Source: an uncultured Oscillospiraceae bacterium
GTDB lineage: Bacteria > Bacillota > Clostridia > Oscillospirales > Acutalibacteraceae
Length of the DNA: 15,444 nucleotides
Assembly (NCBI GenBank): GCA_902461995.1
Contig: CABQAA010000012.1
Coordinates: 1-15,444 of the forward strand
Direction: 5' to 3'
The notes under the pieces are model-generated. The model worked only from the letters and a program-made list of their open reading frames with translations, made no database searches and had not been told where the DNA came from. Position 1 is the first letter of the stretch. Every line of letters starts with the position of its first letter. Shown piece after piece: positions 5,486 through 12,279 of this stretch. The translations under genes were made by a program, and so were the position numbers.

Positions 5486-7909
5486 TCACTGCGTCACGCA
5501 GACGGCTGGTTTCTCTCCGCGGGAAGGCGGAAGGATGGGCGCCTGCACGCCGCCGTCAGCCGACACGCCTGCATCCGGCGGGGAGACGAGCGCCGCGCGC
5601 AGCACCGTGTCGAGGTGGTTGGCGGTGATAAACTGGACGTTTTCACGCACAATATCGTCAATTTCCGCCAGATCCGGCTCGTTTTCCGCCGGAATCACCA
5701 CGGTTTTCATATGATGGGTGTAGGCGGCCATGGTTTTTTCCTTGAGTCCGCCGATGGGGAGCACCCGTCCCCGCAGGGAAATTTCACCCGTCATGGCCAC
5801 GTCGCGGCGGACCGGAATATTGGTCAGGGCGGAGACCATGGCCGTGGCCATCGTCACACCCGCTGAAGGTCCGTCCTTCGGGACCGCACCCTCCGGCACA
5901 TGGATGTGAATGTCCTTTGTTTTGTAAAAATCCCGTTCAATGTGCCATTCCGAAGCTCTGGACCGCACATAACTGATCGCCGTGCGGGCCGATTCCTTCA
6001 TCACATCGCCGAGAGAACCGGTCAGTTCGATCTTGCCGCTGCCGTCCAGGACCGCGACCTCCACCGGCATAGTTTCTCCTCCGACAGCCGTCCAGGCCAA
6101 GCCATTGACCACGCCGATTTCATCCTGGCGCTGGAGGACATCCTCCTTGAACCGGCGGGACCCCAGATAGTCTTTCAGGTTCTCCGGCGTGACCGTCACG
6201 CTTTTGGCGCCGCCGGACACCAGGGCCTTCGCCGCTTTCCGGCAGATTTTGCCGATGCAGCGTTCGAGCGTGCGCACTCCGGCTTCTCTCGTGTACCCCT
6301 CGATGATGAGGCGCAGGGCTTCGTCATTCAGTCGGAGCTGGCGGAGGGTCAGCCCATTTTGCTTCACCTGTTTTTTTAACAGGTGTTCCTTCGCAATGTG
6401 GAACTTCTCGTCCGCCGTGTAGCTCGACAGAGGGATGACGTCCATCCGGTCGTAAAGCGGCGCCGGAATGGCGTCCGCGTCGTTGGCGGTGGTGATGAAG
6501 AGCACGTCGGACAGATCGAACGGCACCTCCAGATAGTGGTCGGTGAAGGTGCTGTTCTGCTCGGTATCCAGCACCTCGAGCATAGCCGAAGAGGGATCGC
6601 CGCGAAAATCGTGGCCCATCTTGTCGATTTCATCGAGCAGGATAAGGGGATTGTTGGTGCCGGCCTGTTTGACGGCGGTCATGATCCGGCCCGGCATGGC
6701 GCCGATATAGGTCTTGCGATGGCCGCGGATATCCGCCTCATCCCGCACACCGCCCAATGAGACCCGGACATATTTCCGGCCCATAGCGGACGCGATCGAC
6801 CGCGCGATCGAGGTTTTGCCCACTCCGGGAGGGCCGACCAGGCAGACCACCTGCCCTTTGGCACCGGAGGTCAGGCGGCGCACCGCCAGAATTTCAAGAA
6901 TCCGCTCTTTGACCTTCTGAAGGCCATAATGGTCCCGGTTTAAAACCTTTTCCGCAGCGGCCAGATCGAGCACATCCTTGGATTTCGTATTCCAGGGCAT
7001 GGACAGGCAGGTGTCCAGATAATTGCGCACCACCGTCGCCTCATGGGAACCGGCGGGCATTTTGGCGAGCTTGTCGCATTCCTTCAGGAGTTTATCCCGC
7101 ACGTCTTCGGTCACGCCCAGGGCGCCAACCTTTTCGCGCAGCTCGTCCGCTTCCTCGAGAGGGTTGTCCCCGTCCCCCAGCTCGGCCGCAATGGCCCGCA
7201 TCTGTTCCCGCAGATAATATTCCCGCTGATTGCGGTCGATGGATTCATGCACCTGCTCCTGGATATCCTGTTCCAGCTCAAGGATATCCGTCTCGCGCGC
7301 GAGCAGCGTCAGCAGCAGCTCCACCCGTTTTTCCACCGATACGGAGCTGAGAATCCGCTGCTTCTCTTCGGCGGGCATGGGGGTATTGGATGCGATATAA
7401 TCGGCCAGGTACCCCACGTCGGAGGCCGCCGCGACACCCGTCAGCACATCCGAGGGCATTTTGCCCGCCAATTCGGCATACTGCTCGAAGTATGTACGGC
7501 ATTCCCGCAGCAGGGCCTGCGCACGCAACGCATCCGCAATCGGCCGCTCCAGCATTTCATGAACGCGGACGCGGTAAAACGGGTCCTCTCCGGAAAATTC
7601 CCGGATCTTGGCCCGGTAAAGGCCCTCCACCATCACCCGGAGCGTCTCGCCGGGCATTTTCAGAACCTGGCGGACCTTTGCGACCACCCCGACGCCATAG
7701 AGACCGTCCTGTCCCGGATCGTCGTCGGCAATATCGGTCTGCGTGACGAGAAAAATCATCTGATCCCCCGCCATCGCTTCATTGAGGGCCAGAATCGATT
7801 TTTTTCGTCCCACATCAAAATGGAGCAGCATATCCGGAAACACGACCAGCCCCCGCAGGGCAAGCAGAGGCAGTTCGGTAACACGAGCTACTCGTTTCTT
7901 AATTCCCAT
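5486..7909 (-). CDS. lon: ATP-dependent endopeptidase La (Lon protease)
   Basis: Cytosolic AAA+ serine protease that removes misfolded and regulatory proteins. With ATG 7909 it has 807 residues: N-terminal LON substrate-binding domain (about 12-205), coiled-coil middle (205-310), AAA+ module with Walker A GPPGVGKT (359-366) and Walker B LILLDEIDK (422-430), and a protease domain with Ser682 in KDGPSAGVTM and Lys725 in GGLKEK, 43 residues apart as in the E. coli S679-K722 dyad. After the protease fold a Pro/Gly-rich tail of roughly 30 residues follows. The frame stays open to 8029, but AAAGGA (7918-7923) 8 bases before ATG 7909 and the typical N-terminus decide the start. It lies between clpX and engB with its own 209-base upstream gap. 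A second lon gene (lonB), often found here in Bacillus, is absent. Confidence 0.97.
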   Translation of the reverse strand: MGIKKRVARVTELPLLALRGLVVFPDMLLHFDVGRKKSILALNEAMAGDQMIFLVTQTDIADDDPGQDGLYGVGVVAKVRQVLKMPGETLRVMVEGLYRAKIREFSGEDPFYRVRVHEMLERPIADALRAQALLRECRTYFEQYAELAGKMPSDVLTGVAAASDVGYLADYIASNTPMPAEEKQRILSSVSVEKRVELLLTLLARETDILELEQDIQEQVHESIDRNQREYYLREQMRAIAAELGDGDNPLEEADELREKVGALGVTEDVRDKLLKECDKLAKMPAGSHEATVVRNYLDTCLSMPWNTKSKDVLDLAAAEKVLNRDHYGLQKVKERILEILAVRRLTSGAKGQVVCLVGPPGVGKTSIARSIASAMGRKYVRVSLGGVRDEADIRGHRKTYIGAMPGRIMTAVKQAGTNNPLILLDEIDKMGHDFRGDPSSAMLEVLDTEQNSTFTDHYLEVPFDLSDVLFITTANDADAIPAPLYDRMDVIPLSSYTADEKFHIAKEHLLKKQVKQNGLTLRQLRLNDEALRLIIEGYTREAGVRTLERCIGKICRKAAKALVSGGAKSVTVTPENLKDYLGSRRFKEDVLQRQDEIGVVNGLAWTAVGGETMPVEVAVLDGSGKIELTGSLGDVMKESARTAISYVRSRASEWHIERDFYKTKDIHIHVPEGAVPKDGPSAGVTMATAMVSALTNIPVRRDVAMTGEISLRGRVLPIGGLKEKTMAAYTHHMKTVVIPAENEPDLAEIDDIVRENVQFITANHLDTVLRAALVSPPDAGVSADGGVQAPILPPSRGEKPAVCVTQ

Positions 7910-7997
7910 CGTTAGGATCCTTTCTTTCCTGCAGATGCGCCCGCGGCACATTTGGGCACAGCGCGCGGCGTTCAGCCTCGAAAGGCATGTTGTCCGA

Positions 7998-8023
7998 CGT
8001 TTGAAAGAGTCCTCTTTCAAACG
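7998..8023 (-). other. Perfect 12-bp inverted repeat in the lon leader region
   Basis: Arms CGTTTGAAAGAG (7998-8009) and CTCTTTCAAACG (8012-8023) around a 2-base centre, about 90 bases before the lon start. As RNA it would fold as an 11-bp or 10-bp stem with a tetraloop; as DNA it is a symmetric operator-like site. No T-run follows in either direction, so it is not a standard terminator. It does not match the CIRCE (HrcA) or CtsR heat-shock operator consensus as I know them. Confidence 0.65.
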
Positions 8024-8049
8024 AAGCACCTGCTTGTATCATGGAAAGC

Positions 8050-8083
8050 AAAAGATCAGACGCCGGGCGCAGATGCGTCCGGC
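8050..8083 (-). terminator. Probable terminator hairpin after clpX
   Basis: On the minus strand GCCGGACGC and GCGCCCGGC (8075-8083, 8062-8070) form a nine-position stem with one internal A-C mismatch and a 4-base loop, starting 36 bases after the clpX stop. It is followed by GTCTGATCTTTTGC, a short, interrupted T-rich stretch. Probably a moderate terminator that partly separates clpX from lon; the broken T-run keeps confidence down. Confidence 0.5.
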
Positions 8084-8118
8084 AGCTGACCTTTCGCTAC
8101 CGTGTGTTAAACCGGCAC

Positions 8119-9420
8119 TCAGGCGGTCACTTTCCGCCGCGGTGTACGCTTAACCGGGGTTTTGAGCCGGTTCGGCTTTTTATCCGGATTTTTCACAATT
8201 TCAGGTTTTGCTTTTTTGAGCACACAGTCGCGGGTCACGACCACCTTTTCAATCGTATGGTCGGACGGGACCTCAAACATCAGATCGGTCAGCAAATCCT
8301 CCATAACGGAGCGGAGCCCGCGGGCACCCGTATTGCGTTTGAGGGTTTCCTCCGCGACGGCTTCCAGCGCATCGGGGGTCAGTTCCAGCTTGACATCATC
8401 CAGACTGAAAAGCTGCGTGTACTGCTTGAGAACCGCGTTTTTCGGTTCACTCAGAATTTTGACCAGCGCGTCCACGTCGAGCGGCTGCAGGGTCGTGATG
8501 ACCGGCATACGGCCCACCAGTTCCGGAATCAGGCCGTACTTGATCAGATCCTGCGGCACCAGCTGTTCATACAGCTGTCCCTGCTCGAGATCCTTTTTGG
8601 ACTTGACCTCGTTGCCGAAGCCCATGGCGCCCGAAGCCACCCGTTTTTCCACGATCTTCTCAATGCCGTCAAAGGCGCCGCCCAGGCTGAACAGGATGTT
8701 GGCGGTGTCGATCTGGATGAACTCCTGCTGGGGATGCTTCCGCCCGCCGTTCGGAGGGACATTGGATACCGTCCCCTCCAGGATTTTGAGCAGCGCCTGC
8801 TGCACGCCTTCGCCGCTGACGTCCCGGGTGATGGAGGGGTTTTCGCTGCGGCGGGCGATTTTATCGATTTCATCGACATAAATGATGCCGCGCTCCGCTT
8901 TCTCGATATTGCCGTCCGCCGCCTGGATCAGCCGGAGCAGAATGTTCTCGACATCCTCGCCCACATAGCCGGCCTCGGTCAGGGTCGTGGCGTCCGCAAT
9001 GGCGAACGGCACATTCAGCAGCCGCGCGAGGGTCTGCGCGAGCGCTGTCTTGCCGACGCCCGTGGGACCGAGCAGCAGCACGTTGCTCTTTCCCAGCTCC
9101 ACGTCGGACGAGGTGCCGAAATAGATCCGTTTATAATGGTTGTAAACCGCGACGGCCAGCGCCACCTTGGCGTGTTCCTGGCCGATCACGTATTCATCGA
9201 GACCCTGCTTGATTTCCTTGGGCGTGGGCAGTCTGGCGGGGACATCGTCGTCCGCGCGGCGGCGGGAAAAATTGCCGCCCTCTTCCAGAATGGACTCGCA
9301 CAATTCAACGCATTCGTTGCAGATATACACACCGGGTCCGGCGATCAGCCGCTGGACTTCATCCTGCATTTTTCCGCAAAAGGAACAGCTGAAGGTCCGC
9401 CCCTCTTCGTTTTTCGGCAT
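8119..9420 (-). CDS. clpX: ATP-dependent Clp protease, ATP-binding subunit ClpX
   Basis: Hexameric AAA+ unfoldase that recognises substrates and feeds them to ClpP. The 433 residues show the zinc-binding domain (C12, C15, C34, C37), Walker A GPTGVGKT (118-125), pore loop GYVGEDVE (151-158), Walker B IIYVDEIDK (179-187), a RKHP pore-2 segment (about 227-230), the ClpP-docking loop with MGF (266-268, normally IGF) and sensor-2 GARGLR (365-370). The C-terminus ends in a Lys/Arg/Pro-rich tail of about 25 residues. ATG 9420 has AGGGGG (9428-9433) with 7-base spacing; an in-frame GTG two codons earlier would sit against that site and is not favoured. It lies 33 bases downstream of clpP, its functional partner. 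Confidence 0.97.
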   Translation of the reverse strand: MPKNEEGRTFSCSFCGKMQDEVQRLIAGPGVYICNECVELCESILEEGGNFSRRRADDDVPARLPTPKEIKQGLDEYVIGQEHAKVALAVAVYNHYKRIYFGTSSDVELGKSNVLLLGPTGVGKTALAQTLARLLNVPFAIADATTLTEAGYVGEDVENILLRLIQAADGNIEKAERGIIYVDEIDKIARRSENPSITRDVSGEGVQQALLKILEGTVSNVPPNGGRKHPQQEFIQIDTANILFSLGGAFDGIEKIVEKRVASGAMGFGNEVKSKKDLEQGQLYEQLVPQDLIKYGLIPELVGRMPVITTLQPLDVDALVKILSEPKNAVLKQYTQLFSLDDVKLELTPDALEAVAEETLKRNTGARGLRSVMEDLLTDLMFEVPSDHTIEKVVVTRDCVLKKAKPEIVKNPDKKPNRLKTPVKRTPRRKVTA

Positions 9421-9453
9421 TTCCACGCCCCCTGTCGCCGCATTTGGCAGATT

Positions 9454-10038
9454 TTAACGATGGTTGACAATCTTGTCGGCCAGGCCGTATTTGACCGCAT
9501 CCTCCGCGGTCATCCAATTGTCGCGGTCGGTATCCCGCTCGATGACCTCGATCGGCTGGCCCGTCATCTCCGCCAGCAGGCGGTTCATCCGGTTGCGGAT
9601 AAAGAGGATGTGGTCGGCCTGAATCTTGATATCGCTGGCCTGCCCTTTGGTGCCGCCGAGAGGCTGGTGAATCATGATTTCGCTGTTCGGCAGCACCAGG
9701 CGTTTGCCCTTGGCACCGGCCGCGAACAGGAAGGAACCCATGCTCGCCGCCATGCCGATGCAGATGGTCGAGACGTCACACTTGATGAAATTCATCGTGT
9801 CGTAGATCGCCATACCAGCGGAAATCGAGCCGCCGGGGCTGTTGATATACAAATGGATATCCTTATCCGGGTCCTGGCCTTCCAGATAAATGAGCTGCGC
9901 GACGACCAGGGAGGCGGTCGCGTCGTTCACTTCGTCCGAAAGCATGATAATGCGGTCGTTGAGCAGGCGGGAAAAGATATCGTAGCTGCGTTCGCCGCGG
10001 TTGGTTTGTTCAATGACATAAGGGACTAGACTGCTCAT
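9454..10038 (-). CDS. clpP: ATP-dependent Clp protease, proteolytic subunit ClpP
   Basis: Barrel-forming serine peptidase that works with ClpX. 194 residues with the full catalytic triad: Ser99 in GMAASMGS, His124 in MIHQPLGG and Asp173 in RDTDRDNWM, spaced as in B. subtilis ClpP (S98/H123/D172). The N-terminal loop MSSLVPYVIEQTNRGERSYDIFSRLL is the usual axial-gate region, and LYINSPGGS is conserved. ATG 10038 is chosen because the mature-type N-terminus begins there and AAAGG (10049-10053) lies 10 bases upstream; the open frame continues to 10074 without a better site. It follows tig after a 92-base gap containing small inverted repeats, and clpX follows after 33 bases. Confidence 0.97.
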   Translation of the reverse strand: MSSLVPYVIEQTNRGERSYDIFSRLLNDRIIMLSDEVNDATASLVVAQLIYLEGQDPDKDIHLYINSPGGSISAGMAIYDTMNFIKCDVSTICIGMAASMGSFLFAAGAKGKRLVLPNSEIMIHQPLGGTKGQASDIKIQADHILFIRNRMNRLLAEMTGQPIEVIERDTDRDNWMTAEDAVKYGLADKIVNHR

Positions 10039-10068
10039 TCGGCATCGACCTTTCTGTAAGCTCTGGGC

Positions 10069-10093
10069 GGTCAAGGATGAGTATGACCACTCA
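10069..10093 (-). other. Two overlapping, mutually exclusive inverted repeats in the tig-clpP gap
   Basis: GGTCA (10069-10073) can pair with TGACC (10084-10088) around 10 bases, and TGAGT (10078-10082) can pair with ACTCA (10089-10093) around 6 bases. The two stems cannot form together. They lie about 30-55 bases before clpP. The GGTCA/TGACC pair is inverted, not the direct heptad repeat of CtsR, so I do not call it a CtsR box. Confidence 0.3.
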
Positions 10094-10130
10094 ACCGGGT
10101 TTTCATTCCCCGCCGGGCTAAAAAATCCAA

Positions 10131-11456
10131 TTATTTCGCGTCTTTCTTCGCTTTGGAGGTCTTCTTGGGTTTGGTTTCGCCGGCCACGGCGGTCTCTTTG
10201 ATCAGATCCATCGCCTTGCCGACGGCCAGATCTCTCGCCAGATCCTTGGAATCAATCAGGGATTTGACCTTTTCGACGTCCATTTTGTACTGATCGGCCA
10301 GCTTCGCGAATTCGGCCTCGATATCATCGTCAGACGGTTCGATGTTTTCCAGAGCCACAATCTTTTCAAGGGCCAGACGGATTTTCACCTGCTTCTCCGC
10401 CTGCTCCCGGAAGCCGTTCCGGAATGCATCGTGATCCATACCCGTGTACTGCAGATAGGTGTCGAGATTCAGGCCCTGAGACTGGAGACGATAATCGAAG
10501 TCCCGCACGCTGTCCTCGACCCGATGCTCATACATGGCCTCGGGCACCTCAGCTTTGAAGCCGGCGAGCAGCTGCTCGAGCAGCTCGCTTTCAAACGCGT
10601 CTTCCACCTCATGCTCGCGGCGATGCTCGATGTTCTTTCGCAGGTCGGCCTTCAGCTCGTCCAGGGTATCGAACTCGCTGCAGTCCTTGGCGAATTCGTC
10701 GTTGAGCTCGGGCAGCTCCTTGGCTTTGATTTCATGCATTTTGCAGTGGAACACGGCCGGCTTGCCCGCAAGCTCGGCGGCCTGGTAATCCTCGGGGAAG
10801 GTCACCTCGACGTCGCATTCCTCGTCGGTCTTCTTCCCGGCGAGCTGCTCCTCGAAGCCCGGGATGAACTGGCCGGAGCCGAGGGTCAGGGTGTAATTTT
10901 CGGCTTTTCCGCCGTCGAACAGTTCGCCGTCCACACGGCCCTCGAAATCGAAGGTGACGGTGTCGCCCATCTCGGCGGCGCGGTCTTCCACGGTGACGAG
11001 GCGGGACTGGCGGTCCTGCAGCTTCTTCAGTTCTTCTTCAACGTCGGCGTCGGTGACTTCGACGGCCTTTTTCTCGGCTTTAAGGCCTTTATACGCTTCC
11101 AGCTCGACCTCGGGCTTCACAGTGATGGTAGCCTTGAACTGCAGTCCTTCGGCCCCCACGGACGTGACGTCGAAATCGATCTTGTCTTCCACATATTCAT
11201 ACCCCGACTCTTTGATCGCCTCATCGAGGGCGGAGGGGTATACCGCGTTGACCGCGTCCTCGTAAAATACGCCGGTACCGTACATTTTCTCCACCAGATG
11301 GCGGGGGGCCTTACCCTTGCGGAAACCCGGTATGTTCATTTTCCGCACATTCTTCTTATAGGCATCATTCACCGCAGTTTCGAAGCGGTCGGCATCCACC
11401 TCGATCTCGAGTTCGACCCGGTTGGTGTCTACCTTGTTGGCGTTTTTCAGACTCAT
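10131..11456 (-). CDS. tig: Trigger factor (ribosome-associated chaperone, peptidyl-prolyl isomerase)
   Basis: Chaperone that docks at the ribosomal exit tunnel and shields nascent chains. The 441 residues contain the N-terminal ribosome-binding domain with signature GFRKGKAP (44-51), an FKBP-type prolyl isomerase domain (about 160-245: GDTVTFDFEGRVDGELFDGG..., FIPGFEEQL), and a helical C-terminal chaperone domain (about 250-425), ending in a Lys-rich tail (KPKKTSKAKKDAK). The start is ATG 11456 with AGGAGG (11466-11471) and 9-base spacing; the ATG at 11465 abuts the site. It heads the tig-clpP-clpX-lon-engB cluster behind an extended -10 promoter, a grouping that puts folding and degradation factors under shared control. 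Confidence 0.97.
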   Translation of the reverse strand: MSLKNANKVDTNRVELEIEVDADRFETAVNDAYKKNVRKMNIPGFRKGKAPRHLVEKMYGTGVFYEDAVNAVYPSALDEAIKESGYEYVEDKIDFDVTSVGAEGLQFKATITVKPEVELEAYKGLKAEKKAVEVTDADVEEELKKLQDRQSRLVTVEDRAAEMGDTVTFDFEGRVDGELFDGGKAENYTLTLGSGQFIPGFEEQLAGKKTDEECDVEVTFPEDYQAAELAGKPAVFHCKMHEIKAKELPELNDEFAKDCSEFDTLDELKADLRKNIEHRREHEVEDAFESELLEQLLAGFKAEVPEAMYEHRVEDSVRDFDYRLQSQGLNLDTYLQYTGMDHDAFRNGFREQAEKQVKIRLALEKIVALENIEPSDDDIEAEFAKLADQYKMDVEKVKSLIDSKDLARDLAVGKAMDLIKETAVAGETKPKKTSKAKKDAK

Positions 11457-11496
11457 GATTGACATCCTCCTACTTACTCTCACAGCAATAGTCCTT

Positions 11497-11505
11497 AGTA
11501 TAGCA
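11497..11505 (-). promoter_or_regulatory. Extended -10 promoter of the tig-clp cluster
   Basis: Minus strand TGC-TATACT: a TATACT -10 (11497-11502) with the TGn extension (11503-11505), about 40 bases before the tig start. The -35 region is poor (TGGCGC at 17-base spacing), which extended -10 promoters tolerate. An inverted repeat (11510-11526) covers the -35 region. Confidence 0.55.
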
Positions 11506-11509
11506 TAAA

Positions 11510-11526
11510 CTGGCGGAGCGCGCCAG
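11510..11526 (-). other. Inverted repeat over the -35 region of the tig promoter
   Basis: Six-bp arms CTGGCG and CGCCAG (11510-11515, 11521-11526) with a 5-base loop. On the minus strand it is followed by TTTATGC, so it could be a weak terminator of the metallophosphoesterase transcript, or an operator over the tig promoter. The sequence alone cannot decide. Confidence 0.35.
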
Positions 11527-11563
11527 AGTATTTCATGAATAAATCGAAAACTTTTGCGGAAAA

Positions 11564-12259
11564 TCAGCGGATTAGCAGCGGACAGAAAGCCAGGGCATCG
11601 CAGGAGATGAGTTTAAAACGGATACCGTCCCGCTCTCCCTGAAACGCCTGCCGGATGCCGCCGCCGTGCAGATGGCCGTAGAAACAGCGGCGAATTTTCT
11701 CCTCCCGGAGGACCGAGAGAATCTCCTCACAGATCTGCCCCCCGCAGATCGGCGGATAGTGCAGGAAGAGCGTCGGCTCCAGTCCGGTTTTTCGGGCGGC
11801 CTGGATCGAGGTGCGCAGCCGTCCGGCCTCCCGCAGAAGCACTTTTTTATCCGCGTCATCTGCTCCGGCTCCGGCGTCGAAAAACCAGCCGCGGGATCCG
11901 CACACAGCCGTATCCCCGACCGCATAGGCGTCGTTATGCAGGATATGGAGGGTGGAAAATCCCTTCTCCCGCAAAAAATCGTCCATTTTCCGGCGGGTGG
12001 TCCACCAGTAATCGTGGTTTCCCTTGAGCAGGATCTTCTGCCCGGGCAGCCGGTCGAGAAAAGCGAAATCCGCCGCGGCCCCCGCGAGGTCCATCCCCCA
12101 GGAGACGTCACCGGCAACGACAACGGTATCCTCCGGTCCGACGAGGGAACGCCAATTCTTTTCAAGCCGGCCGGTGTAATCCGTCCAGCCGGGGAACACG
12201 TCCATCGGCTTTTGAGCGCTGAAGGACAGATGAGTATCCGCGATGGCGAACAGCGACAT
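11564..12259 (-). CDS. Calcineurin-like metallophosphoesterase
   Basis: Probable cytoplasmic phosphohydrolase with a two-metal centre; the substrate is unknown. In 231 residues: D8-x-H10 (IADTHL), GD at 50-51 in VAGDVSWGMD, GNHDYW (80-85), H167 in FLHYPP and GHLHG (195-199), which together give the complete metal-ligand set. The WGM, KGNHDYWW and HYPP motifs match the conserved single-domain bacterial phosphohydrolases of the COG1768 type. There is no signal peptide. ATG 12259 follows a GGAG with 8-base spacing, and the gene begins 20 bases after thrC, so it is probably co-transcribed with it. It ends about 60 bases before the tig promoter. Confidence 0.9.
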   Translation of the reverse strand: MSLFAIADTHLSFSAQKPMDVFPGWTDYTGRLEKNWRSLVGPEDTVVVAGDVSWGMDLAGAAADFAFLDRLPGQKILLKGNHDYWWTTRRKMDDFLREKGFSTLHILHNDAYAVGDTAVCGSRGWFFDAGAGADDADKKVLLREAGRLRTSIQAARKTGLEPTLFLHYPPICGGQICEEILSVLREEKIRRCFYGHLHGGGIRQAFQGERDGIRFKLISCDALAFCPLLIR

Positions 12260-12279
12260 GGTCGCACTCCATTCCTGCG

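Noticed and set aside
7910..8029. A 40-residue N-terminal extension of Lon
   Set aside because: The frame is open, but it reads through the inverted repeat, has no Shine-Dalgarno at its GTG, and the normal Lon N-terminus begins at 7909 behind AAAGGA.
7931..8081. Near-identical 13-base words (GCAGATGCGCCCG and GCAGATGCGTCCG) in the clpX-lon gap
   Set aside because: Only two copies, one inside the terminator-like stem. Too short and too few to call a repeat family.
8041..10029. A 662-codon open frame on the plus strand opposite clpX and clpP
   Set aside because: It is antisense to two unmistakable genes, has low-complexity shadow composition with many His, Asp and Arg residues, and no family motifs. 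Long antisense frames are expected opposite GC-rich codons.
10069..10088. CtsR heat-shock operator before clpP
   Set aside because: CtsR sites are direct heptad repeats (GGTCAAA-like); here GGTCA and TGACC are inverted and the second heptad is missing.
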